Source of the DNA: a virus
DNA: 50,558 bases
IMG/VR virus record: IMGVR_UViG_3300037360_000100
Coordinates: 1 to 50,558 of that record
Direction: 5' to 3' (one strand)
The notes below the pieces were generated by a model, which saw nothing but the letters and a program-made list of their open reading frames with translations, searched no databases and was not told where the DNA came from. Below, in pieces: positions 32,166-41,012 of the stretch (its first letter is position 1; each line of letters starts with the position of its first letter). The position numbers were made by a program, and so were the translations under genes.

Positions 32166-32617
32166 AGGTAACGTGCGTAGGCCGCGGCCGTGTCACCGCC
32201 GTACAGGGGTGAGATCACCTTGCGCCAGAAGGCAGACTTGCGGGAATCTGGGGAGCGTTGCTTGCCGTGCTGGTTGCTGTGCCGGTGAAGCCAACGCAAG
32301 GCCTTTACGTAGTCCGAGGACGCTTGCTCCGCAACGCGAAAAGCCCGCGGGTGCATGTTGGTACCGACGGGCTTGTGCAGCAAGTGAAGCGCCTCGTGAA
32401 GCACCAGGTAGCGAAGCACGTACAGTGGCGCCCGTTGGTACTCGTCACTCACGACGACGGTGCGCGTGGGGATATAGCAGGCCGCGCACACAGCACAGCC
32501 GAAGTAGTCGGTGAGCTGGTCTTCGGAAATCCAGTCGATGCTGACCTCCGGTAGGCACTCAAAACGCACTTGCAGTTCGGCTAGAAGTCCGTGCAGTGTC
32601 TCTATGGTGTGGCGCAC
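32090..32617 (-). CDS. SprT-like zinc metallopeptidase
   Basis: 175 residues with LVLHEALHLLH (HExxH at residues 74-78) and downstream RAFRVAEQAS, as in SprT-like or other zincin peptidases; a CAVCAAC group lies upstream. GTG start with AGAGG. It ends the leftward island of primase, phosphoesterase and membrane protein. The substrate is unknown; SprT/Spartan proteins clear DNA-bound proteins, which would suit replication (inference). Confidence 0.65.
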   Translation of the reverse strand: MRHTIETLHGLLAELQVRFECLPEVSIDWISEDQLTDYFGCAVCAACYIPTRTVVVSDEYQRAPLYVLRYLVLHEALHLLHKPVGTNMHPRAFRVAEQASSDYVKALRWLHRHSNQHGKQRSPDSRKSAFWRKVISPLYGGDTAAAYARYLQCCSGRFESQLNAATKTGRAKSKA

Positions 32618-32620
32618 CCT

Positions 32621-32839
32621 CTAGCGTGACCAACGCCGCGCGGCCAGTCCAGCGAGAAACGAGCCGGCCGCAAAACCGCACACGTATTGCCAAGGATGGC
32701 CGTTGATCGCGCCGCCCAGCCCAACGACCTGGCCCGAAGCTATGGCGGCGGAGACAACAGCAAGCAGCCACGGCCGCCTAGCCCGAACCCAGAGCAGGTA
32801 GAGGGCTTCGGTTGCGGCCGCGGCAAGGAAAACCTTCAC
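32621..32839 (-). CDS. Small two-helix membrane protein, 72 aa
   Basis: GTG start overlapping the stop of the phosphoesterase gene. Two likely membrane segments (LLAVVSAAIASGQVVGLGG and VCGFAAGSFLAGLAARR) and an N-terminal hydrophobic stretch. Holin-like size and shape, but in the replication region; role unknown. Confidence 0.65.
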   Translation of the reverse strand: MKVFLAAAATEALYLLWVRARRPWLLAVVSAAIASGQVVGLGGAINGHPWQYVCGFAAGSFLAGLAARRWSR

Positions 32840-34023
32840 GCGCCCCGCTCAGCTGTCCAAACTTTGCGCGCGTCCGCGAGTGCAAGCTTTTCCTCACCAC
32901 TGGGGTCGTGAACCCAAATGGGACTGACCTTGGTCTTACCGCGTTCGGAATCAAGCAGGCAAAATAGCTGCTGTGCGACCTCAGGCCTGGCGTTGATTTT
33001 GCGGGCGAAAGCGTTGTAGCCAACCACCGAGCCATTTGCAAGGCCGTCGCCTAGGTCAAGCTGTGTGTGGTAGTGGCCGGTCAAGTGCAGGTAGCTCGGC
33101 TGCATTGTCTGCCAGGTAGCGTAGGCTTTGCGCAGCGGAATCGTAATTCCGCCAACACCGCCAGCATAATTGACCGTGTCGCCATGTGTGCCGTGAATTG
33201 TGCGGCCGAAGATTTCTGTGTACTGGTCGCGGGCTGTGTCCGTGATCACACGGATTGTTCGGTGCGACGCGAAGTGCCGCGCGATCCGCTGGTACAGGGC
33301 CCATTCGTGGCTGTGTCGCGCGGCCGTCTCGGCTCGTGGTTTGAGTGTGTCTCGGCCGTGGTTGCCGAATGTGCACATGATGCGAAGTTCTCGGCCGCCC
33401 AGCTCCGAGGCCAGCGCTTGAATCCGACCCAGCAAATAAGGCTCAAGCCAGTTCATTGTGACCAAAGGCGCTTCGCTGGTCTCTACCTGGTCGTCATGCA
33501 AATGACCATCAATGAGGTCGCCACCAAGCCACAGAAGGTGTCCAAGCACGTCAAAACTGCGTTCGTCCCTAATCAGCCACGCAATCGACTCGAAATAGCG
33601 GTCGAGCCTGTGTCGGCAGACCTCCGGGGTATAGCTGTTCATGCACGTGGAGCGCGTAGGCTCAACCAGGGCACCCGCATGCACGTCGCTAAGGCAACTT
33701 AGTCCCCAAGCCAAGCGCGAGCCCTTACTGAGGCGCCTAACGGTTGGCAATGCAGGCCGCGCCATCGGTGAGGACAGCCGAGCGATCGTGCCCTGCTGTT
33801 CAAGAATGCGAGCCTGCGCGGCTTTCAGCTGACGCTTGGCGGCTGTGTCCGCGGCCTGCGCTTGGTTGGCTTGCAGAAGGTAGTCAAGTGTCGGTTCGGG
33901 CTGCGCTGTGGGTGCTTGCTCGGGAACAGGTTTGGTTCCAAGCTTGCGGCAGATCCGGCAACGGTACTTGTTGCGGCGCGATCTTTCCTCGGTCGGGTGT
34001 AGCGTGCAAAATTGAACGGTCAT
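32836..34023 (-). CDS. Calcineurin-like metallophosphoesterase with zinc-ribbon
   Basis: 395 residues from the ATG at 34023 (ATGA overlap with the primase-helicase). Residues 1-30 hold FCTLHPTEE and YRCRICRKL, a Cys/His ribbon seen in phage nucleases. The catalytic domain has LSDVHAG, WLGGDLIDG, TFGNHGRD, HGTHGD and LTGHYHTQ, all five metallophosphoesterase motifs. Likely an SbcD/Mre11-like or phage DNA phosphodiesterase active on DNA ends; exact substrate unknown. Confidence 0.82.
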   Translation of the reverse strand: MTVQFCTLHPTEERSRRNKYRCRICRKLGTKPVPEQAPTAQPEPTLDYLLQANQAQAADTAAKRQLKAAQARILEQQGTIARLSSPMARPALPTVRRLSKGSRLAWGLSCLSDVHAGALVEPTRSTCMNSYTPEVCRHRLDRYFESIAWLIRDERSFDVLGHLLWLGGDLIDGHLHDDQVETSEAPLVTMNWLEPYLLGRIQALASELGGRELRIMCTFGNHGRDTLKPRAETAARHSHEWALYQRIARHFASHRTIRVITDTARDQYTEIFGRTIHGTHGDTVNYAGGVGGITIPLRKAYATWQTMQPSYLHLTGHYHTQLDLGDGLANGSVVGYNAFARKINARPEVAQQLFCLLDSERGKTKVSPIWVHDPSGEEKLALADARKVWTAERGA

Positions 34024-36176
34024 TGAACTAGCCTCATTTGTGTCGCTTTCTTGGGTGCTTGCCAGCCCGGGGGTGTGGTCCACTCTTTGCCTATGCGCTT
34101 GAAACCGGCCCGAATCAGGCAGGCTGTGGCGCGTAGCTCGTCTTGCCGTGTCGCGTGGTCCAGCCCTAGAATGCGGACCATCGCGTACCTGGTAGTTAAT
34201 CGGGTGCTACCGTCGTATCCGGCTGGGTTCGCGAGCCACTCGTCAATGCAGTCTGAGAGGCTATCTTCGGTCTCGAATTTGCCGGCCTCGGCTGCAAACT
34301 CGGTAAGTTCTACACCTTCCGGCCAATACCTCTCGCCGAGAGCAACGTGGTAGGCAGCTTCGGCCCAAAGCTGATCGCGCACTGCGCGAAAGGCCTCGAA
34401 GTCTATAGGCTCGTCTTGCACCTTAATAGGCCAATATCGGCGGTTTCCGGTCCGGTCAACCAGAGGCATCGCATCGTTAGTTGTCCCGATGAAACAGCAT
34501 TGCCGAGGGAAAACGTCCACGAGTTTGCCATAAGGCAGGCGGAATTTGTCCGACTTGCAGGTAATGAAGCGCTTAACCGTGTCCGAGTCGGCTTTTCGAA
34601 CAGAGCTCAGTTCGGCCAGTTCGACAATCCACCGGCCCGCGATATTCATGTTTGCGTCTTTGCCGCCGATCTGCCCGGCCTCGTCAGTAAACCACGGTTC
34701 TGATGCAAGGGTTTCCGCCAGCGTGGATTTGCCCGCGCCTTGGTTGCTGACCAGCAAAAGCGCGTAGTCCGCTTTGCATCCCGGCTCTTGGATTCGCTTC
34801 ACACACTGCATCAGGAACCACGCACTCACTTTGCGTGTGTAGCTCGTGTCTTCACAGCCCATGTGGTCGCGCAACCACGTTTCAAGCCTTGGTGTTCTAT
34901 CCCACACCAGGCCCGCAAGGTACTCGCGCACAGGGTGACAGCTGTGGTTCCGCGCCTCGGCCGCAATGCCGGCGAGAATCTGATTGGTCTTAACGTTGAG
35001 CTTGTATTTTTCGTATACCCACACTGAAAAGTTCGTTAGGTCGTTGTCGTGCAGTTCGCGGGTAGACTCAACCTTGTCCCAAGGTACTGCGCCGACCAGG
35101 TAAATGCGCGCCGCAAACTCGTTGTAAGCAAAGCACTCTTTGAGCTCGACGTCACCACACAGTACGCGCTTAATGTTCGCGTCCGTGGCTGTTGGTGCAC
35201 CGTTGGCACTACGAATCAGCTCCACTTCGTCGGTCGCGCCGCCAAGGGCCACGACCGCACGTGCGAACTTGTACGCTACATCGGCCTCAGTGGGTGCGCC
35301 GCCGGCCTCCAAGGCCATGAAGCTCAGGCTGGACGCGAAATGCGACGCAACCGACTGCGGATCGGCGTTAGGCATGGCCGCGGCAAGTTCCGCGACCATC
35401 TGAAACAGGGTGTTGTCTCGCTCGCCTGGGACCGCGTAGGGCACGCCCTTAAGCAGGCGCTCGAATGCGGCCGCGGTCGGCTTGCTGGACTTGGCCAGGG
35501 CCTTGACCACGCGCTGAAATCGGCCCTCTGCCACTTCGTGCACGGGCCGCGCTTGGCTTTGATCGGACACGGCAGCGGCGGACGGACTACTGGGGAAATC
35601 CCTTACCCAAGTGGCGTCAACGTCTAAGGCGCTACCGTGACCGGTCAAAACCAAGCCCGACCCGTCAACAGGGCAGCTTGGAAGGTAGTAGAAGTGTGCT
35701 GGCTCCCTACACTTCGGATCCATTTCGGGAATCCACTGCGCGAAGACTCCCCAAATGCGGTCGTGAAGCTCCGGCGTTACTGGGCGTGTGTACGGAATCA
35801 CAACGCGGCAGCGGACCTCGCCAGCGACGGGTTCCTTGCCGAACCTTTCGCCCGTATACGGCTCGCGGTGTCGGCTTCGGTGGCTTGTGTAGAGAACGAA
35901 CGCAAAGGGTGCCAAGAGGGCAAGCACAGCGTCCGCACGATTGCCAGTCATGTGCTCAAGGTCAAGAACAAGAGCGTGAACCGCGGTAACGTTCTCTTTG
36001 CGGCGTAAGCCCGAAAGCTCCACGCAATTGAACAGCGAGCCTTCTTTGCTGGGCCGAACGTCGTGCTTTGAAAGTGCTTCTATGAGCTGCGACCAGGTGA
36101 CGTTGTAGGCCGTGCCTACGTTGTCGGTCGTGCCTCTGAAGACATTAACGCGGATTTGCTGGGGGATTTTTGACAA
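34020..36176 (-). CDS. Primase-polymerase/SF3 helicase (VapE-like)
   Basis: About 718 residues if the TTG at 36176 is used; the frame is open further upstream but crosses the promoter. N-terminal AEP-type primase features: ALVLDLEHM (about 70) and FVLYTSHRSRH (about 93). C-terminal VapE/D5-like helicase: Walker A VSNQGAGKSTL (about 477-485), RWIVELAELSS, KSDKFRLPYGK, FIGTTNDAMPLVD and GNRRYWPIKV. It should prime and unwind DNA for the family A polymerase. The promoter ends eight bases before the TTG, so the mRNA is nearly leaderless. Confidence 0.85.
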   Translation of the reverse strand: MSKIPQQIRVNVFRGTTDNVGTAYNVTWSQLIEALSKHDVRPSKEGSLFNCVELSGLRRKENVTAVHALVLDLEHMTGNRADAVLALLAPFAFVLYTSHRSRHREPYTGERFGKEPVAGEVRCRVVIPYTRPVTPELHDRIWGVFAQWIPEMDPKCREPAHFYYLPSCPVDGSGLVLTGHGSALDVDATWVRDFPSSPSAAAVSDQSQARPVHEVAEGRFQRVVKALAKSSKPTAAAFERLLKGVPYAVPGERDNTLFQMVAELAAAMPNADPQSVASHFASSLSFMALEAGGAPTEADVAYKFARAVVALGGATDEVELIRSANGAPTATDANIKRVLCGDVELKECFAYNEFAARIYLVGAVPWDKVESTRELHDNDLTNFSVWVYEKYKLNVKTNQILAGIAAEARNHSCHPVREYLAGLVWDRTPRLETWLRDHMGCEDTSYTRKVSAWFLMQCVKRIQEPGCKADYALLLVSNQGAGKSTLAETLASEPWFTDEAGQIGGKDANMNIAGRWIVELAELSSVRKADSDTVKRFITCKSDKFRLPYGKLVDVFPRQCCFIGTTNDAMPLVDRTGNRRYWPIKVQDEPIDFEAFRAVRDQLWAEAAYHVALGERYWPEGVELTEFAAEAGKFETEDSLSDCIDEWLANPAGYDGSTRLTTRYAMVRILGLDHATRQDELRATACLIRAGFKRIGKEWTTPPGWQAPKKATQMRLVQ

Positions 36177-36184
36177 GCAACTGA

Positions 36185-36213
36185 ATGGTGACCGATTTCG
36201 CTCTTGAGTGCAA
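36185..36213 (-). promoter_or_regulatory. Leftward promoter of the primase-helicase
   Basis: TTGCAC, 17 bases, CACCAT on the minus strand, eight bases before the TTG start. It is back to back with the rightward promoter at 36220. Confidence 0.5.
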
Positions 36214-36219
36214 GGGCAC

Positions 36220-36248
36220 TTGACAAATTTCGCGATCGGCATCACAAT
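36220..36248 (+). promoter_or_regulatory. Rightward promoter of the nuclease-helicase genes
   Basis: TTGACA, 17 bases, CACAAT. A GAAAGGA ribosome site follows before the first ATG. Confidence 0.7.
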
Positions 36249-36271
36249 GGGATGCGAAAGGACAATCCCAC

Positions 36272-36286
36272 ATGGCCGCGCTATGA
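36272..36286 (+). CDS. Leader micro-ORF MAAL
   Basis: ATG with AAAGGA upstream; four codons, and its TGA overlaps the ATG of the nuclease gene. It could deliver ribosomes to the nuclease start, which has no site of its own. Confidence 0.4.
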   Translation: MAAL

Positions 36287-37740
36287 CCCTGCTCTCAGAC
36301 CTGCCCATCGGCTCTCAAGTCCAGTTCCGTGATTTCCTAGCGGTAATCGATGGCGCCAACAATCACGCCGTCTACGGCCGAACGCAAGCTGGCGTCCGGT
36401 TCAGCGTTCGCGGGACGCACCCGGTCACAGACGGGACCGTCAACGCACGCGCCCTGCATGTAAGCCCCAGCCAGATAGTCCAGTACAACGCCTGCCCCCG
36501 CCAATGGGCCTTAGACAAGATCGCCGGCATCCAGCGCGGCGGGAACAAGTTCTCAGATCGCGGCGGGAAGGTTCACGCGGTGCTTGAGAACTGGCAACGA
36601 TACGCAACCCCGCCCGACCTGGCAGACCCAATCGGCGCCATTGCCTACCCCGCGCTGGCGGTCACGCCCGCGCCCGGCACGGCCACACCCGAGCGGTGCG
36701 TCAACTGGGATGTCGGCGGAATTGAAATCGAGTTCTTGAAGGACCTTGAAGAGTTTACGCCTTGGGGCGTGCATATCTACGACTACAAGACAACCTCTAA
36801 CTTGGCCTATGCACATACCGCGACGGACCTGCTAGAGACCGACCCACAGTCAATCACGTACGCGGCGCACGCCTTCAAGGAGTACAACGCCCCGATCGTG
36901 CGTGAGAGCTGGCTCTACCTCACCGCGAACAAGCCGCACCGGTGCCTTCCCGTGGTGGTTGACCCGCAGCGCGAAGACTGCCTAGCACGATTTGAGTTGA
37001 TTATTGAAACCGGACGTGAGATGATAGCGCATCGGATCGCGCAAACCGACCCCGAGAAATTCCCACAGAGAACCTCACACTGTTCAGCTTTTGGCGGATG
37101 CCCGTACAAAGGCACACACTGTCAACCAGATGAAGTAAGGAGCGCACTAGACCAAATGTCAGAAAACATTTTTACCAAAATTGCAGCCGAGGGCCAGCCC
37201 GCGCCCGCACAGCCCCCACCCGCACCCGCGCCCGCAATGGCTTGGCCTCCACAGCCAGCCTCAGCCGCACCCGTTGCACCGCCAGCCGTAGCGCCAGCCG
37301 CACCGCTCCCTTGGGTTACCGCGCAAGCTACGCCCCCAGCTGTGGCCCAGGCAGCCTTCCCGGCCGCGCAAGCTACGCCCCCAGCTGTGCCCGCGTCAAT
37401 GGCGCCCCCGGCCTGGCTTACGCCCGCGCCAGTTGCCTCTGCGCCCGCAGTTGCACCCGATGTGCAACAGGAGCCCGCGGAGCAACCAGCGCAGGCCAAG
37501 CGAACCCGCCGCACTAAGGCTATCGCAAACACCGACGGGCAAACGCAAGTAGCACCCGCGCCGGAGTACGCGCCGAGCGTGCCACAAGCCGAGCCCGCGG
37601 ACGACACCGAGGCACATTTCTGGGACCTTTTGGCGTCGTTGTCAATGAACCCTGGTTTCGCGGGATGCCCCGCCGTCGACCTAGCCGATCGCGCGCTTGC
37701 CCTCGTTGTAGCCGGGCAGAATGCGCTCGGCGGGGCGTGA
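36283..37740 (+). CDS. Cas4/RecB-like PD-(D/E)XK nuclease with Fe-S cluster
   Basis: 485 residues. First Cys in YNACPRQWALDK, then HAVLENW, and the catalytic IYDYKTTSNL (PD-(D/E)XK Asp/Lys); three more Cys in CSAFGGCPYKGTHC complete a likely 4Fe-4S site, as in Cas4 and AddB. About 130 residues of Pro/Ala linker follow, then a short C-terminal domain (EAHFWDLLASLSMNPGF). It probably processes DNA ends in recombination. The longer frame from 36208 is rejected because it starts within the promoter. Confidence 0.82.
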   Translation: MTLLSDLPIGSQVQFRDFLAVIDGANNHAVYGRTQAGVRFSVRGTHPVTDGTVNARALHVSPSQIVQYNACPRQWALDKIAGIQRGGNKFSDRGGKVHAVLENWQRYATPPDLADPIGAIAYPALAVTPAPGTATPERCVNWDVGGIEIEFLKDLEEFTPWGVHIYDYKTTSNLAYAHTATDLLETDPQSITYAAHAFKEYNAPIVRESWLYLTANKPHRCLPVVVDPQREDCLARFELIIETGREMIAHRIAQTDPEKFPQRTSHCSAFGGCPYKGTHCQPDEVRSALDQMSENIFTKIAAEGQPAPAQPPPAPAPAMAWPPQPASAAPVAPPAVAPAAPLPWVTAQATPPAVAQAAFPAAQATPPAVPASMAPPAWLTPAPVASAPAVAPDVQQEPAEQPAQAKRTRRTKAIANTDGQTQVAPAPEYAPSVPQAEPADDTEAHFWDLLASLSMNPGFAGCPAVDLADRALALVVAGQNALGGA

Positions 37741-37844
37741 ACCCGGCCGAAACGAATCGCGCCCAGCGGGGCGTGAACCCGGCCGAAACGAATCGCGCCC
37801 AGCGACGCGTGAACCCGGCCGAAACGAATCGCGCCCAGCGACGC
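37737..37844. repeat. Three 36-bp tandem repeats
   Basis: Units at 37737, 37773 and 37809, differing only at the last four to five bases. Each begins with GTG in frame. Confidence 0.95.
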
Positions 37845-38030
37845 GCCGCAGGTAAGACCAAGGTCCGCCCGGTTTACCGAGGGCGACCAATGCTGGGCCC
37901 GCCTATCTGCTTTCGCGAGACCTACGACGGCACGCCGTTCATGGCTGCGGAGCTAGGCAAGGCGTCAATTGGCCCGAGGCACGTGCACAACGCGTTCAAG
38001 CGCTTGCGCAGAGAAAGGTGGGCATCCTAG
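37737..38030 (+). CDS. Protein with three 12-aa N-terminal repeats, 97 aa
   Basis: GTG start overlapping the nuclease stop (GTGA). The first 36 residues are three copies of (V/M)NPAETNRAQR(G/R); then a basic stretch and a C-terminal half RETYDGTPFMAAELGKASIG, HNAFKRLRRERW. The end is helical and basic and may bind nucleic acid. No family recognised. Confidence 0.65.
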   Translation: MNPAETNRAQRGVNPAETNRAQRRVNPAETNRAQRRAAGKTKVRPVYRGRPMLGPPICFRETYDGTPFMAAELGKASIGPRHVHNAFKRLRRERWAS

Positions 38031-38606
38031 GTGGCCGACGTCCTTCTCTGGGTTGATCTCGAAACGCCCGGGCTAACACCCGGGCCGGGCCACTGTGTGC
38101 TTGAGTGTGCACTGGCCGTGACTGACATCCAGTTCAATGTGCTCGGCACGACTAGCCAGCTTGTGACAGCGGACACCCGAGCGGCCTACGAAGTGGCCGA
38201 CGCGTATGTCAAGAACATGCACACAGAAAACAACTTGTGGGCAGAACACCACGCGTTCATGCACGCGACCAATGTGCCCACGATCGGCGAGCTGAGCGAC
38301 TACCTCATCACCTGGGCCGAGAGCTTCGGGATCTTTCCGGGCGACAAGTCCACACTCTTTTGCGGTCAGGGCACCGCGGGCGTGGACTTGGACTACCTCA
38401 CGGCTTACCTTCCGCGTGTGCGGCAGTTGTGGGGACACCGAGCCTTGGACCTGAGCGCCTGGAGAGACCTCGTAATGAAGTGGTACGGCTGTAAATACAC
38501 GGACATTCCCGCGCTTGTGGGTACCACTCATAGAGCGCTGGACGATGTGCTCCACACAATCGACGTGGCCCGCTGGATTAAAGAAAGGTTTTGGGTAGCA
38601 GCGTGA
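38031..38606 (+). CDS. DEDDh 3'-5' exonuclease (oligoribonuclease/DnaQ-like)
   Basis: 191 residues. Exo I LLWVDLETPGL with Asp and Glu, a long Exo II region (GQGTAGVDLDYL), and Exo III GTTHRALDDVLHTID with the DEDDh His and Asp. Closest in look to oligoribonuclease. It may finish off short oligos or proofread. GTG start immediately after the preceding TAG. Confidence 0.82.
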   Translation: MADVLLWVDLETPGLTPGPGHCVLECALAVTDIQFNVLGTTSQLVTADTRAAYEVADAYVKNMHTENNLWAEHHAFMHATNVPTIGELSDYLITWAESFGIFPGDKSTLFCGQGTAGVDLDYLTAYLPRVRQLWGHRALDLSAWRDLVMKWYGCKYTDIPALVGTTHRALDDVLHTIDVARWIKERFWVAA

Positions 38607-38627
38607 AAGAGTGTGGGATCTAACTGG

Positions 38628-40340
38628 ATGACTCAGCCCCCTTTCGGTCAAGGTCGCGCTGTTATGGCTTCAGCCGAGTTTTATCGTATCTCGGCCATAC
38701 CTAGACGGGCTTGGACGCACCAAGAAGGCGAGGCACTCTCCGACCAGCTCAGTCCGATCTTCCGCCGCCCCGGGCGCACGTGCCGCTTGCTCCCACAGCA
38801 GGCCATCGCCGTGCGTGAGGTCCTACTCAACCGGGGCGGCTTCCTGCCGATGGGTGTGGGGTCGGGTAAGACCCTAACGTTCCTGATTTTGGGCGCGGCC
38901 CTTGAGATGAGGTTTCCGGGCATCAAAAGCCGCACCTACCACCTGGTCAAGGCGGGGCTCGACAACACAGGACGCAAGGCTGAGATCTCCCGCTACCTAG
39001 AGGACTGGAACGTCCCGGCTCCGCAGGTGATTCATTTTGACGCGATTTCGCCTGTGGGGGGCAAGTGCCTGCTGGAAAACCTTGACCCGCTGGCACTTCT
39101 GATCGACGAAATTCACCACTTCAAAAATCCGCACGCTAGTCGCACGGCGCGCTTTAGGCGCTGGCGCAAGGCAAACCCCGATCGCATTGTTGTAGGTGCC
39201 ACAGGGTCAATCACTAAGCGCTCTATCAAAGACTATTGTCACATCGTTCCCTGGTGTTTGCCGGCTAACCCGCCCGTCCCGACCCGCACTGATGTAATTG
39301 ACGAATGGGCTGATGCACTCGACGAACGCCTAGACATGGGCGCCCGTGCCGATCCGGGTGCACTCTTGGACTGGTGCACTGAGGCCGAGCTGTCCGAGTT
39401 TGAGCCCCTGCGCGCGGTCCGGAGAGCCTACCGACGGCGCCTGGTCGAAACCTCGGGCGTTGTCGTCTATAGCGTGCCGGCGAGCACGATCGGCGCGTCC
39501 CTGCACATTACAGAGCACGTCCAGCCTGCTGCGCCCAAGGTCGTGGAGGCCTTCAAGGCGTTGCGGAATTGGGCGCTCCCTGACGGTACGGAAATCATCG
39601 AAGCCCTGGACATGGCGCGGCACGTGCGAACCATGCCGCTGGGGTACTGGCTCCGATGGCGTTACCCTGCGCCCGTTGAGTGGCTCGAAAAGCGCAAGGC
39701 CTACATGGGTTTCATTCGCGCACAGCTGGGCGGGCGGTTCGACAGTCCCGACGAGGTCGCCCGCGCGTTCCCCAACGCGGCCGAGGTCTCGCAGTGGAAG
39801 GCAATCAAGAAAAGCTACGACCCAGAAACCGTGCCCGAGTGGATAGACGGCGCGGCCATCGCGTTTGCTCTGACTTGGATGCAACGCCCTGGGGTCGTGT
39901 TCTGCGACAACACCGTGTTTGGTGAGTTATTGGCACACGGCGCAGGGTGTCAGTTCTACGGCCCGGGCGGCCTTAACAGTGCAGGCCAAGCTATCGAACA
40001 CTGTGCCGCGCCCGTGTGCGTGGCCAGCGTGCGAGCCAACGGCGAGGGCAGAAACCTGCAACGATGGTCGAGGGGTCTTCTCATGCAACCCCCGCCGAAC
40101 AACCTGCAAATGCAGCAGAACCTTGGCAGGTGGTTTAGGATCGGTCAGAAAAGCGCCCGCGTTGACGTGACGGTCTTTGTCGGCTGCTTGGAGCACGCGG
40201 GCAACCTACGCCAGTGCGTCTCGGACGCCCAATACGCGACCGACGGTGCCATGGGGGACGACTCCCAGCTGCTCTCCACGGCCGAGATCACTTGGGGTGC
40301 ACTGCCCGATTCGTACCCGGTTTGGAGAAAACGCACATGA
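38628..40340 (+). CDS. SF2/SNF2-like helicase
   Basis: 570 residues from the ATG at 38628 (a later ATG at 38664 is possible). Motif I GVGSGKTLT, motif II LLIDEIHHFKN, motif III VVGATGS, motif VI QQNLGRWFRIGQKS. This is a DExH helicase of the type encoded by many phages for replication or recombination. Coupled to the methyltransferase-like gene by ATGA. Confidence 0.85.
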   Translation: MTQPPFGQGRAVMASAEFYRISAIPRRAWTHQEGEALSDQLSPIFRRPGRTCRLLPQQAIAVREVLLNRGGFLPMGVGSGKTLTFLILGAALEMRFPGIKSRTYHLVKAGLDNTGRKAEISRYLEDWNVPAPQVIHFDAISPVGGKCLLENLDPLALLIDEIHHFKNPHASRTARFRRWRKANPDRIVVGATGSITKRSIKDYCHIVPWCLPANPPVPTRTDVIDEWADALDERLDMGARADPGALLDWCTEAELSEFEPLRAVRRAYRRRLVETSGVVVYSVPASTIGASLHITEHVQPAAPKVVEAFKALRNWALPDGTEIIEALDMARHVRTMPLGYWLRWRYPAPVEWLEKRKAYMGFIRAQLGGRFDSPDEVARAFPNAAEVSQWKAIKKSYDPETVPEWIDGAAIAFALTWMQRPGVVFCDNTVFGELLAHGAGCQFYGPGGLNSAGQAIEHCAAPVCVASVRANGEGRNLQRWSRGLLMQPPPNNLQMQQNLGRWFRIGQKSARVDVTVFVGCLEHAGNLRQCVSDAQYATDGAMGDDSQLLSTAEITWGALPDSYPVWRKRT

Positions 40341-40939
40341 GCGACATTGCAGCTCTTTTTGTGGAAGCCAAAGGCATCTACAGCACCTTGCCCGGTGTGG
40401 ACGTGTGGGACTTCGGCCGAGATGCGCGCGACTATGCAGGGCCGCACCCAGTGGTCGCGCATCCACCCTGTCAACTTTGGGGCGCATTCGCTGAAATCAA
40501 CTTTCATCGATGGGGTGGCGAGCATAACCGGCCGGGCAATGATGGGGGTTGCTTCGCTAGCGCCCTAGCATCGGTGCGCAAGTACGGCGGCGTGCTTGAG
40601 CACCCAGCAGGATCAAAAGCTTGGCCCAAATACTGCCTTCAAAAGCCCGTGTTCGGTGTATGGCAACAGGTAGGGCCGCTACAGGGGTGGGTCACTGAGG
40701 TCTGGCAGTCAGCCTACGGGCACAAGGCGCGCAAGCGCACTTGGCTTCTTTACTCGGGCGATCGTCCGCCCCTTGAGTGCGACTGGCGCAGACTGCCCGG
40801 AACACACCAGTGTGGATACCACGACCAGCGCGGAGTACGAAAGAACAAGCCCACGCTAGGTAAACGCGAAGCTTCGGCCACGCCGATCACTTTCGCAAAA
40901 TTTCTGGTACGTCTTGCCAGGCACTCAAAAGCGGCTTGA
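40337..40939 (+). CDS. DNA cytosine-methyltransferase-like protein
   Basis: 200 residues. AHPPCQLWGAFAE matches motif IV (PPCQxW) of cytosine MTases, with the nucleophilic Cys. Other motifs are weak; it is shorter than normal C5-MTases and no clear SAM loop is seen. It could be a minimal methylase or a modified-base enzyme. The -35 of the next promoter overlaps its stop. Confidence 0.6.
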   Translation: MSDIAALFVEAKGIYSTLPGVDVWDFGRDARDYAGPHPVVAHPPCQLWGAFAEINFHRWGGEHNRPGNDGGCFASALASVRKYGGVLEHPAGSKAWPKYCLQKPVFGVWQQVGPLQGWVTEVWQSAYGHKARKRTWLLYSGDRPPLECDWRRLPGTHQCGYHDQRGVRKNKPTLGKREASATPITFAKFLVRLARHSKAA

Positions 40940-40964
40940 CACGCCCGCAGACTTCGGTCACAAT
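40936..40964 (+). promoter_or_regulatory. Promoter before the ssDNA-binding candidate
   Basis: TTGACA, 17 bases, CACAAT, identical in both boxes and spacing to the one at 36220. The leader to 41013 includes GAAGGA. Confidence 0.75.
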
Positions 40965-41012
40965 ACTCGAAGTTCCACAGATAGTCAGTCAAATCCAACG
41001 AAGGACACACAC

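Noticed and set aside
33067-33702. 211-codon rightward frame opposite the phosphoesterase
   Set aside because: All phosphoesterase motifs are on the other strand; this frame has no recognisable features.
35049-35627. 192-codon rightward frame opposite the primase
   Set aside because: Antisense shadow of a conserved gene.
36208-36282. Longer N-terminus for the Cas4-like nuclease
   Set aside because: The extension overlaps the -35/-10 promoter and lacks a ribosome site.
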